The notes: generated by a model from the letters alone, not told the origin. Counted from the stretch's first letter, positions 20,786-29,872 are shown. The stretch is DNA of 35,498 nucleotides from Paraeggerthella hongkongensis (GCF_003340345.1 NZ_PPTQ01000023.1:1-35498); one strand, 5' to 3'. Made by a program: numbers and translations.

Positions 20786-23305
20786 GTGAAGCTGGTGGTA
20801 ACCGAGAAGAACGACGCGGCTCAGAAGATCGCCGATTTGCTCGGCGTGAAGAAACCGAAGGCGGACAAGGTGTACTCCACGCCGGTGTACCGATTCGACG
20901 TCGAAGGCGAGGAATGGGTGACCATCGGCCTGCGCGGCCACATCCTGGAGCCCGATTTCACTCCCGCCATGGTGTACAAGAAGCGCGGCGGCTGGCAAGG
21001 CGTCACCGAGGAGGGGGAGACGTTTCCCGCGGACCTGCCCGACACGCTTGCGAAGCCCCCTTTCAAAAAGAAGAAGCCCTTCACCGAGGACGGCGTGGAG
21101 CTGAAGGCGTGGAAGATGGATGCGCTTCCGTACTTGGTGTACGCGCCCATCAAGAAGCTCCCCAAGGAAAAAGAGATCATCCGCTCCTTGAAGAACCTAG
21201 CGAAAAAGGCCGACTCCATCGTGATCGCAACCGACTTCGACCGAGAGGGCGAACTGATCGGGAGCGACGCCCTCAGCTGCATGCAAGAGGTGAACCCGAC
21301 CGCGCCCGTGTCGCGCGCGCGGTATTCGGCGTTCACGAAAGAGGAGATCACGCATGCGTTCGACAACCTGGTCGAGCTTGACGTGAACCTGGCGAGCGCC
21401 GGCGCGTCGCGCCAGGACATCGACCTTATCTGGGGCGCGGTGCTCACGCGCTACCTGACGCTCGTCAAATTCGCAGGGTACGGCAACGTGCGCTCGTCCG
21501 GTCGCGTGCAAACGCCCACGCTCGCGCTCATCGTGGCGAAGGAACGCGAGCGCCTTGCGTTCGTTCCCGAGGACTACTGGGTGATCCGAGGCGCGTTCGG
21601 GGCCGAGCCCGACGCGTTCGAGGCACCGCATGCCACCGCGCGCTTCAAGAGCGAAGCCGAGGCCAACGCCGTCATGGCTCACGTCGACGGCGCGGCAAGC
21701 GCCACGGTGGCCTCGATCGAGAAGCGCAAGCGCACGGTGCAGCCGCCGGCTCCGTTCAACACCACGTCGCTCATGGCGGCGGCGTCCGCCGAAGGCCTGA
21801 GCCCTGCGCGCACGATGCGCATCGCCGAGAGCCTGTACATGGACGGCTACATATCCTATCCGCGCGTCGACAACACGGTGTACCCGTCTTCGCTCGATTT
21901 GGCGGAAACCGTGAAGGCTATTTCCGGGAATCCGGCTTACGCGCCGTATTGCAAAGAGCTGTTGGCGAAAGACCAGCTCACGGCTACGCGCGGCAAGAAG
22001 GAGACGACGGACCACCCGCCTATCTACCCCACGGCAAAAGCCACTCCCGACGACCTGGCGCCCGCCGACTACAAGCTGTACAACCTGATCGCGCGCCGGT
22101 TCCTGGCCACGCTGTCCGAACCTGCCGTGGTGGAGGGCACGAAGGTCACGCTCGACGTGAACGCCGAGCCGTTCGTTGCGAAAGGCGACGTGCTGGTGAA
22201 GCCCGGGTTCCGCGCGATCTACCCCTACGGGCTGAAGAAGGACGAGCAGCTGCCCGTCCTTTCCGAGGGGCAGGCGATCGCGTTCGGCGGTGCCACCTGC
22301 ACGAAGAAGCAGACCGAGCCGCCCGCGCGCTACAGCCAAGGCAAGCTCATCCAGGAGATGGAGAAGCTGGGCCTGGGCACGAAGTCCACGCGCCATGCCA
22401 TCATCGAGCGCCTGTACACGGTGAAGTACATCCAGAACGACCCCATCGAGCCCAGCCAGCTGGGCATGGCCGTATGCGACGCGCTCGACAAGTTCGCCCC
22501 GCACATCACGCACCCCGAGATGACGGCCGAGTTGGAAGAGGAGATGGACCGCATCGCCGAGGGACGCACCACGAAGACCGACGTGGTCACCACGAGCCGC
22601 AACCTCCTGGCCGAGCAGCTGGCCAGCTTGCTGCCCCATTCGGAGGAGGTCAAAGATGCCCTGGCCGACGCCGTGGCCGCCGACGCGTACGTGGGGCCGT
22701 GCCCGAAATGCGGCAAGGACCTGCAGCTGCGCGCGTCGCAGAAGACGCGCAGCATGTTCATCGGCTGCGCCGGCTGGCCCGATTGCGACGTGACCTACCC
22801 CTTGCCGAAGGGCAAGGTGGAGGCTGTGCTCGAGCCGTGCCCGACCTGCGGCATGCCTCAAGTGAAGGTGACGGCGTTTCGCTCGAAGCCGCGTACCATC
22901 TGCATCGATCCGCATTGCTCCACCAACAAAGAACCCGACGTGGTGGTGGGCGAGTGCCCGGCCTGCAAGGAGAAGGGCATCGCCGCGAAGCTGATCGCGC
23001 AGAAGAACCCCCGCACCTTGAAGCGCTTCATCCGCTGCGAGAACTACGACGATTGCGGCACGGGCTACCCGCTGCCCCAGTACGGCGCCCTTGCCGCCAC
23101 CGACGAGGTGTGCGAGCACTGCGGCGCGCCGATGGTCATCGTCACCACGAACCGCGGTCCCTGGAAGCTGTGCCCGAACTTCGATTGTCCGGGCAAGGAG
23201 CAGGACGAGGCGAAGGGCGCCAAGGGCAAGGCTCCCGCCAAGAAGGCGCCTGCGAAAAGCAGTGCCAAGAAGGCTCCGGCGAAGAAGCCGGCTGCAAAGA
23301 AATAG
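20786..23305 (+). CDS. Type IA DNA topoisomerase, archaeal-like, with four zinc ribbons
   Basis: This 839-aa enzyme starts at GTG with AGGAGGG upstream. A TOPRIM domain carries Glu7 (VTEKN) and the acidic triad in TDFDREGE (D150, D152, E154/E156). The transesterification Tyr is Y358 in GYISYPRVDNTVYP; this NTVYP context and the N-terminal KLVVTEKNDAAQKIA are closer to archaeal TopA than to the Y-M-R-T-D-S form of usual bacterial TopA. Four CxxC-based zinc ribbons follow (about 638-680, 685-715, 725-770 and 775-805), then a Lys/Ala/Pro tail (KKAPAKSSAKKAPAKK). It relaxes negative supercoils. It is flanked by a strong terminator. Whether it is the only TopA of this genome cannot be seen. Confidence 0.88.
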   Translation: MKLVVTEKNDAAQKIADLLGVKKPKADKVYSTPVYRFDVEGEEWVTIGLRGHILEPDFTPAMVYKKRGGWQGVTEEGETFPADLPDTLAKPPFKKKKPFTEDGVELKAWKMDALPYLVYAPIKKLPKEKEIIRSLKNLAKKADSIVIATDFDREGELIGSDALSCMQEVNPTAPVSRARYSAFTKEEITHAFDNLVELDVNLASAGASRQDIDLIWGAVLTRYLTLVKFAGYGNVRSSGRVQTPTLALIVAKERERLAFVPEDYWVIRGAFGAEPDAFEAPHATARFKSEAEANAVMAHVDGAASATVASIEKRKRTVQPPAPFNTTSLMAAASAEGLSPARTMRIAESLYMDGYISYPRVDNTVYPSSLDLAETVKAISGNPAYAPYCKELLAKDQLTATRGKKETTDHPPIYPTAKATPDDLAPADYKLYNLIARRFLATLSEPAVVEGTKVTLDVNAEPFVAKGDVLVKPGFRAIYPYGLKKDEQLPVLSEGQAIAFGGATCTKKQTEPPARYSQGKLIQEMEKLGLGTKSTRHAIIERLYTVKYIQNDPIEPSQLGMAVCDALDKFAPHITHPEMTAELEEEMDRIAEGRTTKTDVVTTSRNLLAEQLASLLPHSEEVKDALADAVAADAYVGPCPKCGKDLQLRASQKTRSMFIGCAGWPDCDVTYPLPKGKVEAVLEPCPTCGMPQVKVTAFRSKPRTICIDPHCSTNKEPDVVVGECPACKEKGIAAKLIAQKNPRTLKRFIRCENYDDCGTGYPLPQYGALAATDEVCEHCGAPMVIVTTNRGPWKLCPNFDCPGKEQDEAKGAKGKAPAKKAPAKSSAKKAPAKKPAAKK

Positions 23306-23330
23306 CGTGATCGCGAACGACCGATCCTAA

Positions 23331-23365
23331 CGTCGAAGGGCCCCGTCATGCGGGGCCCTTCGACG
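23331..23365 (+). terminator. Strong hairpin terminator after the topoisomerase gene
   Basis: Arms 23331-23345 and 23351-23365 are a perfect 15-bp inverted repeat with the loop TCATG. No clear T-run follows on either strand. The placement between convergent stops (23305 and 23430) fits a bidirectional terminator. Confidence 0.8.
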
Positions 23366-23429
23366 TGGATGACGGCTGCTCGGCTTCCGCTCGCTCGTGC
23401 CGCAACGCGCCGGTCCGGTGCGTTGCAGG

Positions 23430-24029
23430 CTACGCTTGCGCGTTCTCGATGGCGCGGTACAGGTCGGTTCCCTGGGCGTCCACCGCCACGAAGCAGGGGA
23501 AGTCTTGCAGCGTCAGGCGGCGCAGCGCCTCGGTCCCCAGGTCTTCCCAGGCTATCGTCTCGCTTGCGACCACGTGGGTGGCCAGCAGCGCGGCGATGCC
23601 GCCGACTGCCGCAAAGTACGCGCTGCCGTTGCGCACGCAAGCGTCGATGACGTCGGCTGCGCGCTTTCCCTTCCCGATGCACGCGATCACGCCCGCATCC
23701 ATGAGCGCGGGCGTGGCGAAGTCCATGCGGCTCGCCGTGGTGGGACCCACCGACCCAAGGGGCCTGCCCGCGGCGGCAGGGGTGGGACCGGCGTAGAACA
23801 GCGTCTGCCCTTCTAGGTCGTACGGCAGGTGCCCGTCCGCGCGCAGCGCTTCGAGTGCGCGCGCATGCCCGGCGTCGCGCATGGTGTAGACGGGTCCTGA
23901 GAGGCGCACTTCCTGCCCAGCCTTCAGGCGGCCGACTTGCTCGCGATCAAGGGGCAACGTCAGATGGACGGCGCTCGGCTCGCTTTGGTCCGCAGGGGCG
24001 TCGGATTCGCAACGTGAAAGCTCGTTCAT
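23430..24029 (-). CDS. Class I fumarate hydratase, beta (C-terminal) subunit
   Basis: This 199-aa protein corresponds to the C-terminal domain of class I [4Fe-4S] fumarases and related tartrate dehydratases. Markers include LSGPVYTMRDAGHARALEAL, FYAGPTPA, GPTTASRMD and IGKGKRAADVIDAC. Its start overlaps the alpha-subunit stop by ATGA, with GGAG just upstream inside the alpha gene, so the two chains are co-translated. Together they hydrate fumarate to malate. L(+)-tartrate dehydratase is the main alternative; the malic enzyme gene next door favours fumarase. Confidence 0.9.
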   Translation of the reverse strand: MNELSRCESDAPADQSEPSAVHLTLPLDREQVGRLKAGQEVRLSGPVYTMRDAGHARALEALRADGHLPYDLEGQTLFYAGPTPAAAGRPLGSVGPTTASRMDFATPALMDAGVIACIGKGKRAADVIDACVRNGSAYFAAVGGIAALLATHVVASETIAWEDLGTEALRRLTLQDFPCFVAVDAQGTDLYRAIENAQA

Positions 24030-24907
24030 CGTTCATCACTCCAGGAAATCAGCTCGACGGATGCGGTTCGCATGGCGCAGCAGCCCATGTTCACGGCTAC
24101 GGGCAGCGCGGCGATGTGGCAGGGCGCCGTTTCCACGTGCACGGCCAAGGCGGTGGTCGATCCGCCAAGGGCTGCGGGCCCTATGCCGGTTGCGTTCACG
24201 GCGCGCAGCAGCTCGTCTTCGAACCGGGCCGTTTCGGGCGTGGCCGCCGGGCTTCCGATCGGCCTGAGCAGCGCGTGCTTCGCCAGGCCCGCCACCTTGT
24301 CGAACGTGCCGCCTACGCCTACGCCGACGATGAGCGGGGGGCACGCGTTCGCGGCCTTCTCGCGCACGCATTCGAGAATCGTTCGGCGCACGCCTTCGGC
24401 TCCGGCTCCCGGAGCCAGCATGACCACGCGGGAGGCGTTGTCCGACCCGCCGCCTTTCAGCATCACGTGCAGGGTGGCGCCCTTTCCGGGACGGAAGCTG
24501 ACTTCCGTGAACGCCGGAGTGTTGTCGGACGTGTTGGTTCGGTCGGTCAGGGCGTCGCGCACCACGCTCATGCGCAGGCGCGCGTCCGCGTAGGCTCGCG
24601 CGACGGCGTCGTTCACCAGCGAAAGCGCGTTTCCGGGCAGCATGAGGTCTTCGCCGACCTCCAGGCTGACCCAGACCGTGCCCGTGTCCTGGCAGATCGG
24701 CACGCCGTCCTGCTGCGCGATGCGTGCGTTTTCGAGCACTTGGCCCAGCACTGCCCGCGCGCGCGGCTCGCGTTCCGTTTCTCTCGCGCGCTCGATGCCG
24801 GCTCGAACGTCTTCGCGCAGCGTCACAGCGCATTCGACGATGCTTTGGTAGACGGCGTCGGCCACCGCTTCAGCGGTCGGCCCCGGCTTTCGTTGCGGGT
24901 GCGTCAT
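24026..24907 (-). CDS. Class I fumarate hydratase, alpha (N-terminal) subunit
   Basis: This 293-aa protein has the [4Fe-4S] dehydratase N-terminal fold. It includes CQDTGTVWV (C72, one predicted cluster ligand), TDRTNTSDNTPAFTEV, LKGGGSDNASRVVML, VGVGVGGTFDKVAGLAKHALLRP and the late NMGCCAMRTASVEL segment. The start is set at ATG 24907 with AAGGAG eight bases before it; the in-frame extension to 25063 runs across the promoter and has no site. It is cotranscribed with the beta subunit and is divergent from malic enzyme. The oxygen-labile cluster fits an anaerobe. Confidence 0.92.
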   Translation of the reverse strand: MTHPQRKPGPTAEAVADAVYQSIVECAVTLREDVRAGIERARETEREPRARAVLGQVLENARIAQQDGVPICQDTGTVWVSLEVGEDLMLPGNALSLVNDAVARAYADARLRMSVVRDALTDRTNTSDNTPAFTEVSFRPGKGATLHVMLKGGGSDNASRVVMLAPGAGAEGVRRTILECVREKAANACPPLIVGVGVGGTFDKVAGLAKHALLRPIGSPAATPETARFEDELLRAVNATGIGPAALGGSTTALAVHVETAPCHIAALPVAVNMGCCAMRTASVELISWSDER

Positions 24908-24938
24908 AGGCGGTTCTCCTTCGCTTGGGGTTCGGGCT

Positions 24939-24972
24939 ATTCTACCACGGAGGCGCGGCGCGGCCGCGCCGC
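24939..24972 (-). promoter_or_regulatory. Fumarase promoter with overlapping 18-bp palindrome
   Basis: On the minus strand TGGTAGAAT (complement of 24939-24947) is an extended -10. Bases 24955-24972 form a perfect 18-bp GC-only palindrome that covers the expected -35 position, a classic place for a repressor or for a DNA cruciform. Confidence 0.5.
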
Positions 24973-25138
24973 TCGTCTTCGGGCGCCGGCTTCCCCCGGA
25001 CGGTCGATGCTGCCGGCATGCCCGCGCCGCCGCATGCCGCCGGGCCTCGTTTCGGGCGCGCATGTGTTTTTTGCATCAGCGCGGCCCAAGAAAGCGCCTC
25101 CGGCAGCGCGGGGCCGCCCCTCCCGGCGCGCGAAGGTA

Positions 25139-25144
25139 TATAAT
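25139..25144 (+). promoter_or_regulatory. -10 box of the malic enzyme operon
   Basis: A perfect TATAAT lies 36 bases before the malic enzyme ATG, in a short AT-rich patch within very GC-rich DNA. No consensus -35 is visible, so an activator may be involved. Confidence 0.5.
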
Positions 25145-25180
25145 TGTTCGCGATCGCCGAAATCAGCCGAAGGATAGAGC

Positions 25181-26335
25181 ATGAACTTGAACGAAGAATC
25201 GCTGCGCTTGCACAAGGAATGGCGCGGCAAGCTTGATACCGTCCCGAAGATGGACATCGCAACGCGCGAGGCCCTGTCGCTGGCCTACACGCCGGGCGTA
25301 GCGGAGCCGTGCCGCAAGATCGCGGAGGATCCGCAGGCCGCGTACGAATACACGATGAAGGCGAACACCGTCGCCGTGGTCAGCGATGGCAGCGCCGTCT
25401 TGGGTCTGGGCAACATCGGGCCTTTGGCGGCCATGCCGGTCATGGAGGGAAAGTGCGCGCTGTTCAAGGCGTTCGGCGGCGTGAACGCGGTGCCGTTGTG
25501 CCTGGACACGCAGGACACCGACGAGATCGTCGAGACCGTGGTGCGCCTGGCCCCGTCGTTCGGCGGCATCAACCTGGAAGACATTGCAGCTCCGCGCTGC
25601 TTCGAGATCGAGCAGCGCCTGATCGAGGCGCTCGACATCCCGGTGTTTCACGACGACCAGCACGGCACCGCCATCGTGGTGCTGTCGGGCGTCATCAATG
25701 CGCTGCGCTTGACCGGCAAGCGCAAGCAGGACTGCCGCGTGGTGGTCAACGGCGCGGGGTCAGCGGGCATCGCCATCGCGAAGCTGCTTTTGAGCTACGG
25801 GTTCCGCCATCTGACGCTGGTCGACCGTTGCGGCATCATCTGCTCGAAGTCCCAGGGCATCAACGAGGCCCAGCGCGCCATGCTGGAAGTAACGAACCTG
25901 TCCGACGCCGAAGGCTCGCTGGCCGACGCCTTGGCAGGCGCCGACGTGTTCGTGGGCGTGTCCGCGCCGAACCTGGTCAGCGCCGACATGGTTCGCTCCA
26001 TGAACGACGACGCCATCCTGTTCGCCATGGCCAATCCCGATCCTGAGATCTACCCGGACGTGGCCAAGGCCGCCGGCGCGCGCGTCGTGGGCACCGGCCG
26101 CTCCGATTTCCCGAACCAGATCAACAACGTGGTGGCGTTCCCCGGCATCTTCAAGGGCGCGCTCGAGGGACGCGCGACGCGCATCACCGAGGCCATGAAG
26201 CTGGCGGCTGCCGAAGCGCTGGCCGGGCTCGTGTCCGACGAGGAGCTGTGCGAGGACTTCATCATGCCTGAGCCGTTCGACCCGCGCGCAGTGGAGTGCG
26301 TGGCGAAGGCGGTCGAGGACTGCGTGGAGGATTAG
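25181..26335 (+). CDS. NAD(P)-dependent malic enzyme (short form)
   Basis: This 384-aa enzyme decarboxylates malate to pyruvate. Family landmarks are SLAYTPGVAEPCR (catalytic Tyr region), KANTVAVVSDGSAVLGLGNIGP, MEGKCALFKAFGG (catalytic Lys region), GGINLEDIAAPRCFEIE and PVFHDDQHGTAIV (metal-binding Asp). A GxGxxG-type dinucleotide site is VNGAGSAGIAIAK, and the C-terminal half contains AMANPDPEI and GRSDFPNQINNV. It lacks the phosphotransacetylase domain of MaeB-type enzymes. AAGGA lies eight bases before the ATG. It heads a nine-gene plus-strand run and is divergent from fumarase. Cofactor preference cannot be decided by eye. Confidence 0.94.
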   Translation: MNLNEESLRLHKEWRGKLDTVPKMDIATREALSLAYTPGVAEPCRKIAEDPQAAYEYTMKANTVAVVSDGSAVLGLGNIGPLAAMPVMEGKCALFKAFGGVNAVPLCLDTQDTDEIVETVVRLAPSFGGINLEDIAAPRCFEIEQRLIEALDIPVFHDDQHGTAIVVLSGVINALRLTGKRKQDCRVVVNGAGSAGIAIAKLLLSYGFRHLTLVDRCGIICSKSQGINEAQRAMLEVTNLSDAEGSLADALAGADVFVGVSAPNLVSADMVRSMNDDAILFAMANPDPEIYPDVAKAAGARVVGTGRSDFPNQINNVVAFPGIFKGALEGRATRITEAMKLAAAEALAGLVSDEELCEDFIMPEPFDPRAVECVAKAVEDCVED

Positions 26336-26339
26336 CGGC

Positions 26340-27113
26340 ATGCCCGAAACGCAAGATCTTGCCCCGCGGGGCATCTTCATAACGTTCGAGGGGGGCGAAG
26401 GCGCCGGCAAGACCACCCACATTCGTTTTCTAGCAGAAGCGCTGCGCGCGCACGGTCGCGAAGTGCTGTGCCTGCGCGAGCCCGGCGGCACCGACATCGG
26501 CGAGCAACTGCGTGCCGTGGTGCTCGACCCGCGCAACGTCGCCATGACCGACGAAGCCGAGCTGCTGATCTACGAAGCCGCGCGCGCCCAGCTGGTGAAG
26601 CAGGTTATCGCGCCTGCGCTTGCGCGCGGCGTGGTGGTGCTGTGCGACCGGTTCACGGATTCCACGGTTGCCTACCAGGCATACGGTCGCGGGCTTTCGC
26701 GCGAATTCGTGGACGGGGCGAACGCTTTTGCCTGCCAAGGGCTGCGGCCCGACCGGACCATCCTCATGGCCACGGGCGGCACGGCGCGCACGGGTCTTGC
26801 GCGGGCGACGCATCGCGGCGCCGATCGCCTCGAGCGCGCGGGCGAAGAGTTCCACGCGCGCGTGAACGAGGCGTTCATGGACATCGCGCGACGCGATCCC
26901 GATCGTGTTCGCGTAGTGACCTCGGCCGATCGCAAGTCGCGTACCGCTTCGGCTGTGTTCTCGCAGTTGAAGGACTTGTTTCCCTGGATGGCCGACGTCG
27001 AGCAGCGCGACCCTGCGTTTTTCGATCGCCTGGATGTGAAGCGCAGCCAGGTCGGTCGCGCGGGGCTGCGATCGTCCGCCGAAAGCGCGCCGGGCGCGTC
27101 GCAGGGGGTCTGA
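26340..27113 (+). CDS. tmk: Thymidylate kinase
   Basis: This 257-aa enzyme phosphorylates dTMP to dTDP. The P-loop EGGEGAGKTT is at about residues 17-26. The DRF motif (LCDRFTDSTVAYQAYGRGL) and the REPGGT segment are intact, and the LID region holds the Arg residues in RTGLARATHRGADRLERAG. GGAGG lies inside the end of the malic enzyme gene four bases upstream, so translation is probably coupled. The protein is about 40 residues longer than usual because of a C-terminal extension with no recognisable motif. With ThyX it forms the dTTP pathway. Confidence 0.94.
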   Translation: MPETQDLAPRGIFITFEGGEGAGKTTHIRFLAEALRAHGREVLCLREPGGTDIGEQLRAVVLDPRNVAMTDEAELLIYEAARAQLVKQVIAPALARGVVVLCDRFTDSTVAYQAYGRGLSREFVDGANAFACQGLRPDRTILMATGGTARTGLARATHRGADRLERAGEEFHARVNEAFMDIARRDPDRVRVVTSADRKSRTASAVFSQLKDLFPWMADVEQRDPAFFDRLDVKRSQVGRAGLRSSAESAPGASQGV

Positions 27114-27116
27114 TCC

Positions 27117-28292
27117 GTGGCCGACGCGTTCGAGAACATACTGGGGCAGCCGAAGGTGCGCGAGTTCTTGCGCGCCACGGTATCCCAGGACAAAGTGAGC
27201 CATGCGTACCTGTTCACGGGTCCGGCTGGGTCGAACAAGACGCTTGCGGCCTACGCGTTCGCCCAGGCGGTTCTGTGCCCGAAGGGTCCGCAAGGCCCGC
27301 GCGGCGGCAACTGCGGCGCATGCGACGCGTGTCGGCGCATCATGCGCAAAAAGCACCCTGACGTGCGCTATTTCGCGCCGGAAGGTGCCAGCGGGTACTT
27401 GGTGGAGCAAATTCGCGACATCGTTTCCGACACGTCGTTCGCTCCCATTCAGGCCAAGAAGAAGATATACATCCTCGATCGCGTGGACCTTCTGGGCGTG
27501 CAGGCGGCGAACGCGTTTCTCAAGACGCTCGAAGAGCCTCCGTCGGATGTCGTGCTCATCCTGCTCGGCCGTACGCGCGAAAGCGTGCTGCCCACCATTC
27601 TCTCGCGTTGTCAGGTGGTGCCGTTTCGCACCATCCCGGCCAGCGAAGCTGCCGGCATCATCGTGCAGAATTCGGGCGCCTCGCTCGAACAGGCCCGCAT
27701 GGCGCTCGAAGCATGCAACGGGTCCATCACGCGCGCCGTGGAATTCCTCAAGTCCAACGAGCGCTTGGGCTTTCGCCGACGCGTGCTCGAAGTGGTTGGC
27801 TGCCTGCGCAAAGCGGACGATTGGGACGTCATCGGGTTCGCAAGCGAGTTGGTGGTGCTGGTCAAGGCGCCGCTCGACGTGGCGCGGGCCGAACAGGAGC
27901 AGGAGCTGGCCGAGAACGCTGATTTCCTGGCGAAGTCGGCCATCCGTCAAATCGAGGCGCGCAACAAGCGCCAGCTGACGGCGAAGACCTTCGAGTCGCT
28001 GCGGCATCTGACCGCCGTCGTGCGCTCGTGGCTGCGCGACGTTGTGGCCGTGTGCGCGGAAACGCCGGAGCTCGTCATAAACGTGGACGTGCGCGAGTCC
28101 ATCGCCGAAACGGCGGCGGTCACCGACGAGGCGCGCGCTGCCGCGGCGTTGGCGTGCGTGCGTCGCTGCGACGAGGCTATCTCGTATAATGTATCTCCCG
28201 AGACGTGCATCGACGCGATGCTGTTCGAAATTCGTGACACGCTGTACGGTCGCGCGCCCCATGCTTCGGGCGCGTCGACCCGGATAAGATAG
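27117..28292 (+). CDS. holB: DNA polymerase III delta-prime subunit
   Basis: This 391-aa clamp-loader subunit starts at GTG three bases after the tmk stop, the common tmk-holB order. It has the AAA+ N-terminal half: FENILGQPKVREFLR, P-loop-like GPAGSNKT (35-42), zinc-ligand cysteines C54, C66, C69 and C72 around CGACDAC, KIYILDRVDLL, ANAFLKTLEEPP and the SRC motif in PTILSRCQ. The P-loop carries Asn where the usual Gly precedes Lys, consistent with delta-prime proteins that need not hydrolyse ATP. The C-terminal half is helical. Confidence 0.9.
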   Translation: MADAFENILGQPKVREFLRATVSQDKVSHAYLFTGPAGSNKTLAAYAFAQAVLCPKGPQGPRGGNCGACDACRRIMRKKHPDVRYFAPEGASGYLVEQIRDIVSDTSFAPIQAKKKIYILDRVDLLGVQAANAFLKTLEEPPSDVVLILLGRTRESVLPTILSRCQVVPFRTIPASEAAGIIVQNSGASLEQARMALEACNGSITRAVEFLKSNERLGFRRRVLEVVGCLRKADDWDVIGFASELVVLVKAPLDVARAEQEQELAENADFLAKSAIRQIEARNKRQLTAKTFESLRHLTAVVRSWLRDVVAVCAETPELVINVDVRESIAETAAVTDEARAAAALACVRRCDEAISYNVSPETCIDAMLFEIRDTLYGRAPHASGASTRIR

Positions 28293-28303
28293 AGAGGTGC
28301 GCC

Positions 28304-29857
28304 ATGGTTCGCATAGCGCCTGTTAACCTGTACTACAATCCCAAAACGCTCTGGTTCGACGCCGGGGACCTCGACGTGCGCACCGGCGACGGCGTGGTGG
28401 TGTCCACCGCGCGCGGAATCGAGTTCGGCCGGGCTTCGGGCGATGTGTTCGAGGCTGACGAAGCTCAGGTGAAGAAGCTGAAAAGCCCGCTCAAGCCGGT
28501 GAAGCGCATCGCTTCGCCCGAGGACGAGGCTCAAGCGGCCGCCATGGAGCGCAAGAGCGCCGAGGCCCTTCCCGTGTTCAAGGAGATGGCCGCCGAGGCA
28601 AGCGCCGACATGCACCCCGTTTCGGTGGAGTACCTGTTCGACGGCGACAAAGCCATCTTCTACTTCGAGGCGGAGGAACGCGTGGACTTTCGCGAGCTGG
28701 TGCGAAAGCTGGCCTCGTACTTCCATGTGCGCATCGACATGCGCCAGATCGGCGTGCGCGACGAAGCCCGCATGGTGGGAGGGCTGGGCCATTGCGGCCA
28801 GGAGCTGTGCTGCAAGCGCTTGGGCGGCGAGTTCTGCCCCGTGTCCATCCGCATGGCGAAAGAGCAGGATCTTTCCCTCAACCCGCAGAAGATCTCGGGC
28901 GTGTGCGGCCGCCTTATGTGCTGCCTGCGCTACGAATTCGATGCCTACAAGGATTTCAAGAGCCGCGCGCCCAAGCAGAATTCTCAGGTGGAAACCCCTA
29001 TCGGCACGGCCAAGGTGATCGATCTGGATGTGCCGCGCGAAGTGGTGACGCTCAAGGTCGACGGCGAGAAGCCCGTGAAGGTGCCCCTGGCTGATTTCGA
29101 TCCGCCCGAGGAAGGCGTGCAGCGCCCGAAGGTGGTGGGCTCGGATGCTTGGGAGAACGCGACGGCCCAGGCGGCTATCGGGGTTGCTGGGGAGTCCACG
29201 GTGTTCGCAACCTCGCAGCTGACGGGCTCGGACAAGCTGGCCGATCCTTCCGCCGTGCGTCGAACCGGACGCGGTGGGCAGAAGCCCGCGCGCGGCGGGT
29301 CGAACGGAAACGGCAAGCAGCAGGGCCGCAACGGCGGAGGTCGTGGCGGCTCGAACAAGGTTTCCGAGTCCGGTTCGCCTTCGGGCCGCAAGCCGCGCCG
29401 TCGTCGTTCGACGAAGGTCGGGGGAGAAGCGGGCGCCGCCGAGGCGGCCGAAGCCCCCAAGCGCCGCCAGAGCCAGGGCAGCCAGCAGAAGTCGCAGCAG
29501 CCGGGTCAAGGCCAGAAGAAGCAGGGCGGCTCCAAGAAGCAGCAGCCCCGCACGTCCGATGCCAAGAAGCAGCAGCCACGTTCGGGCGAGGCCAAGCAGC
29601 CGGCGCGCGCCGGCGACGCCAAGAAGCAGGGGCCGCGTCCCGGCCAGAAGTCGTCGGGCTTGCGTCAGCAGAAGCCCCAGCAGAAGTCTCCGCAGAAGCA
29701 GGGCGGCGCTCCTCGTTCGGATCGCAACGCAAGCGACCAGGGCAAACCGGCAGGCGAAGGCGGGCATCGCCGCGCGCGTCGTCGTAGCCACCGGTCGGGA
29801 GGCGACGGCTCGTCGAGCGGATCGAACGGCTCTGCGGACAACGCCAGCAACAGCTAG
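28304..29857 (+). CDS. PSP1-domain protein (RicT/YaaT-like) with long basic tail
   Basis: This is a 517-aa protein. Residues 1-270 match the PSP1/RicT family, with FDAGDLDVRTGDGVVVSTARG, FYFEAEERVDFRELVR, RIDMRQIGVRDEARM and the Cys-rich GLGHCGQELCCKRLGGEFCP and VCGRLMCCLRYE. In Bacillus the RicT complex binds [4Fe-4S] clusters and directs RNA processing; the cysteines are conserved here. Residues from about 320 to 517 are a disordered, repeat-like Gln/Lys/Arg/Ser/Gly tail with many GQKKQGG-, KKQQPR- and QKSPQKQ-type units. The gene follows holB by 11 bases, as in many genomes. The tail could bind RNA or DNA; that is inference. Confidence 0.88.
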   Translation: MVRIAPVNLYYNPKTLWFDAGDLDVRTGDGVVVSTARGIEFGRASGDVFEADEAQVKKLKSPLKPVKRIASPEDEAQAAAMERKSAEALPVFKEMAAEASADMHPVSVEYLFDGDKAIFYFEAEERVDFRELVRKLASYFHVRIDMRQIGVRDEARMVGGLGHCGQELCCKRLGGEFCPVSIRMAKEQDLSLNPQKISGVCGRLMCCLRYEFDAYKDFKSRAPKQNSQVETPIGTAKVIDLDVPREVVTLKVDGEKPVKVPLADFDPPEEGVQRPKVVGSDAWENATAQAAIGVAGESTVFATSQLTGSDKLADPSAVRRTGRGGQKPARGGSNGNGKQQGRNGGGRGGSNKVSESGSPSGRKPRRRRSTKVGGEAGAAEAAEAPKRRQSQGSQQKSQQPGQGQKKQGGSKKQQPRTSDAKKQQPRSGEAKQPARAGDAKKQGPRPGQKSSGLRQQKPQQKSPQKQGGAPRSDRNASDQGKPAGEGGHRRARRRSHRSGGDGSSSGSNGSADNASNS

Positions 29858-29872
29858 GAGGGGCAAGATCTC

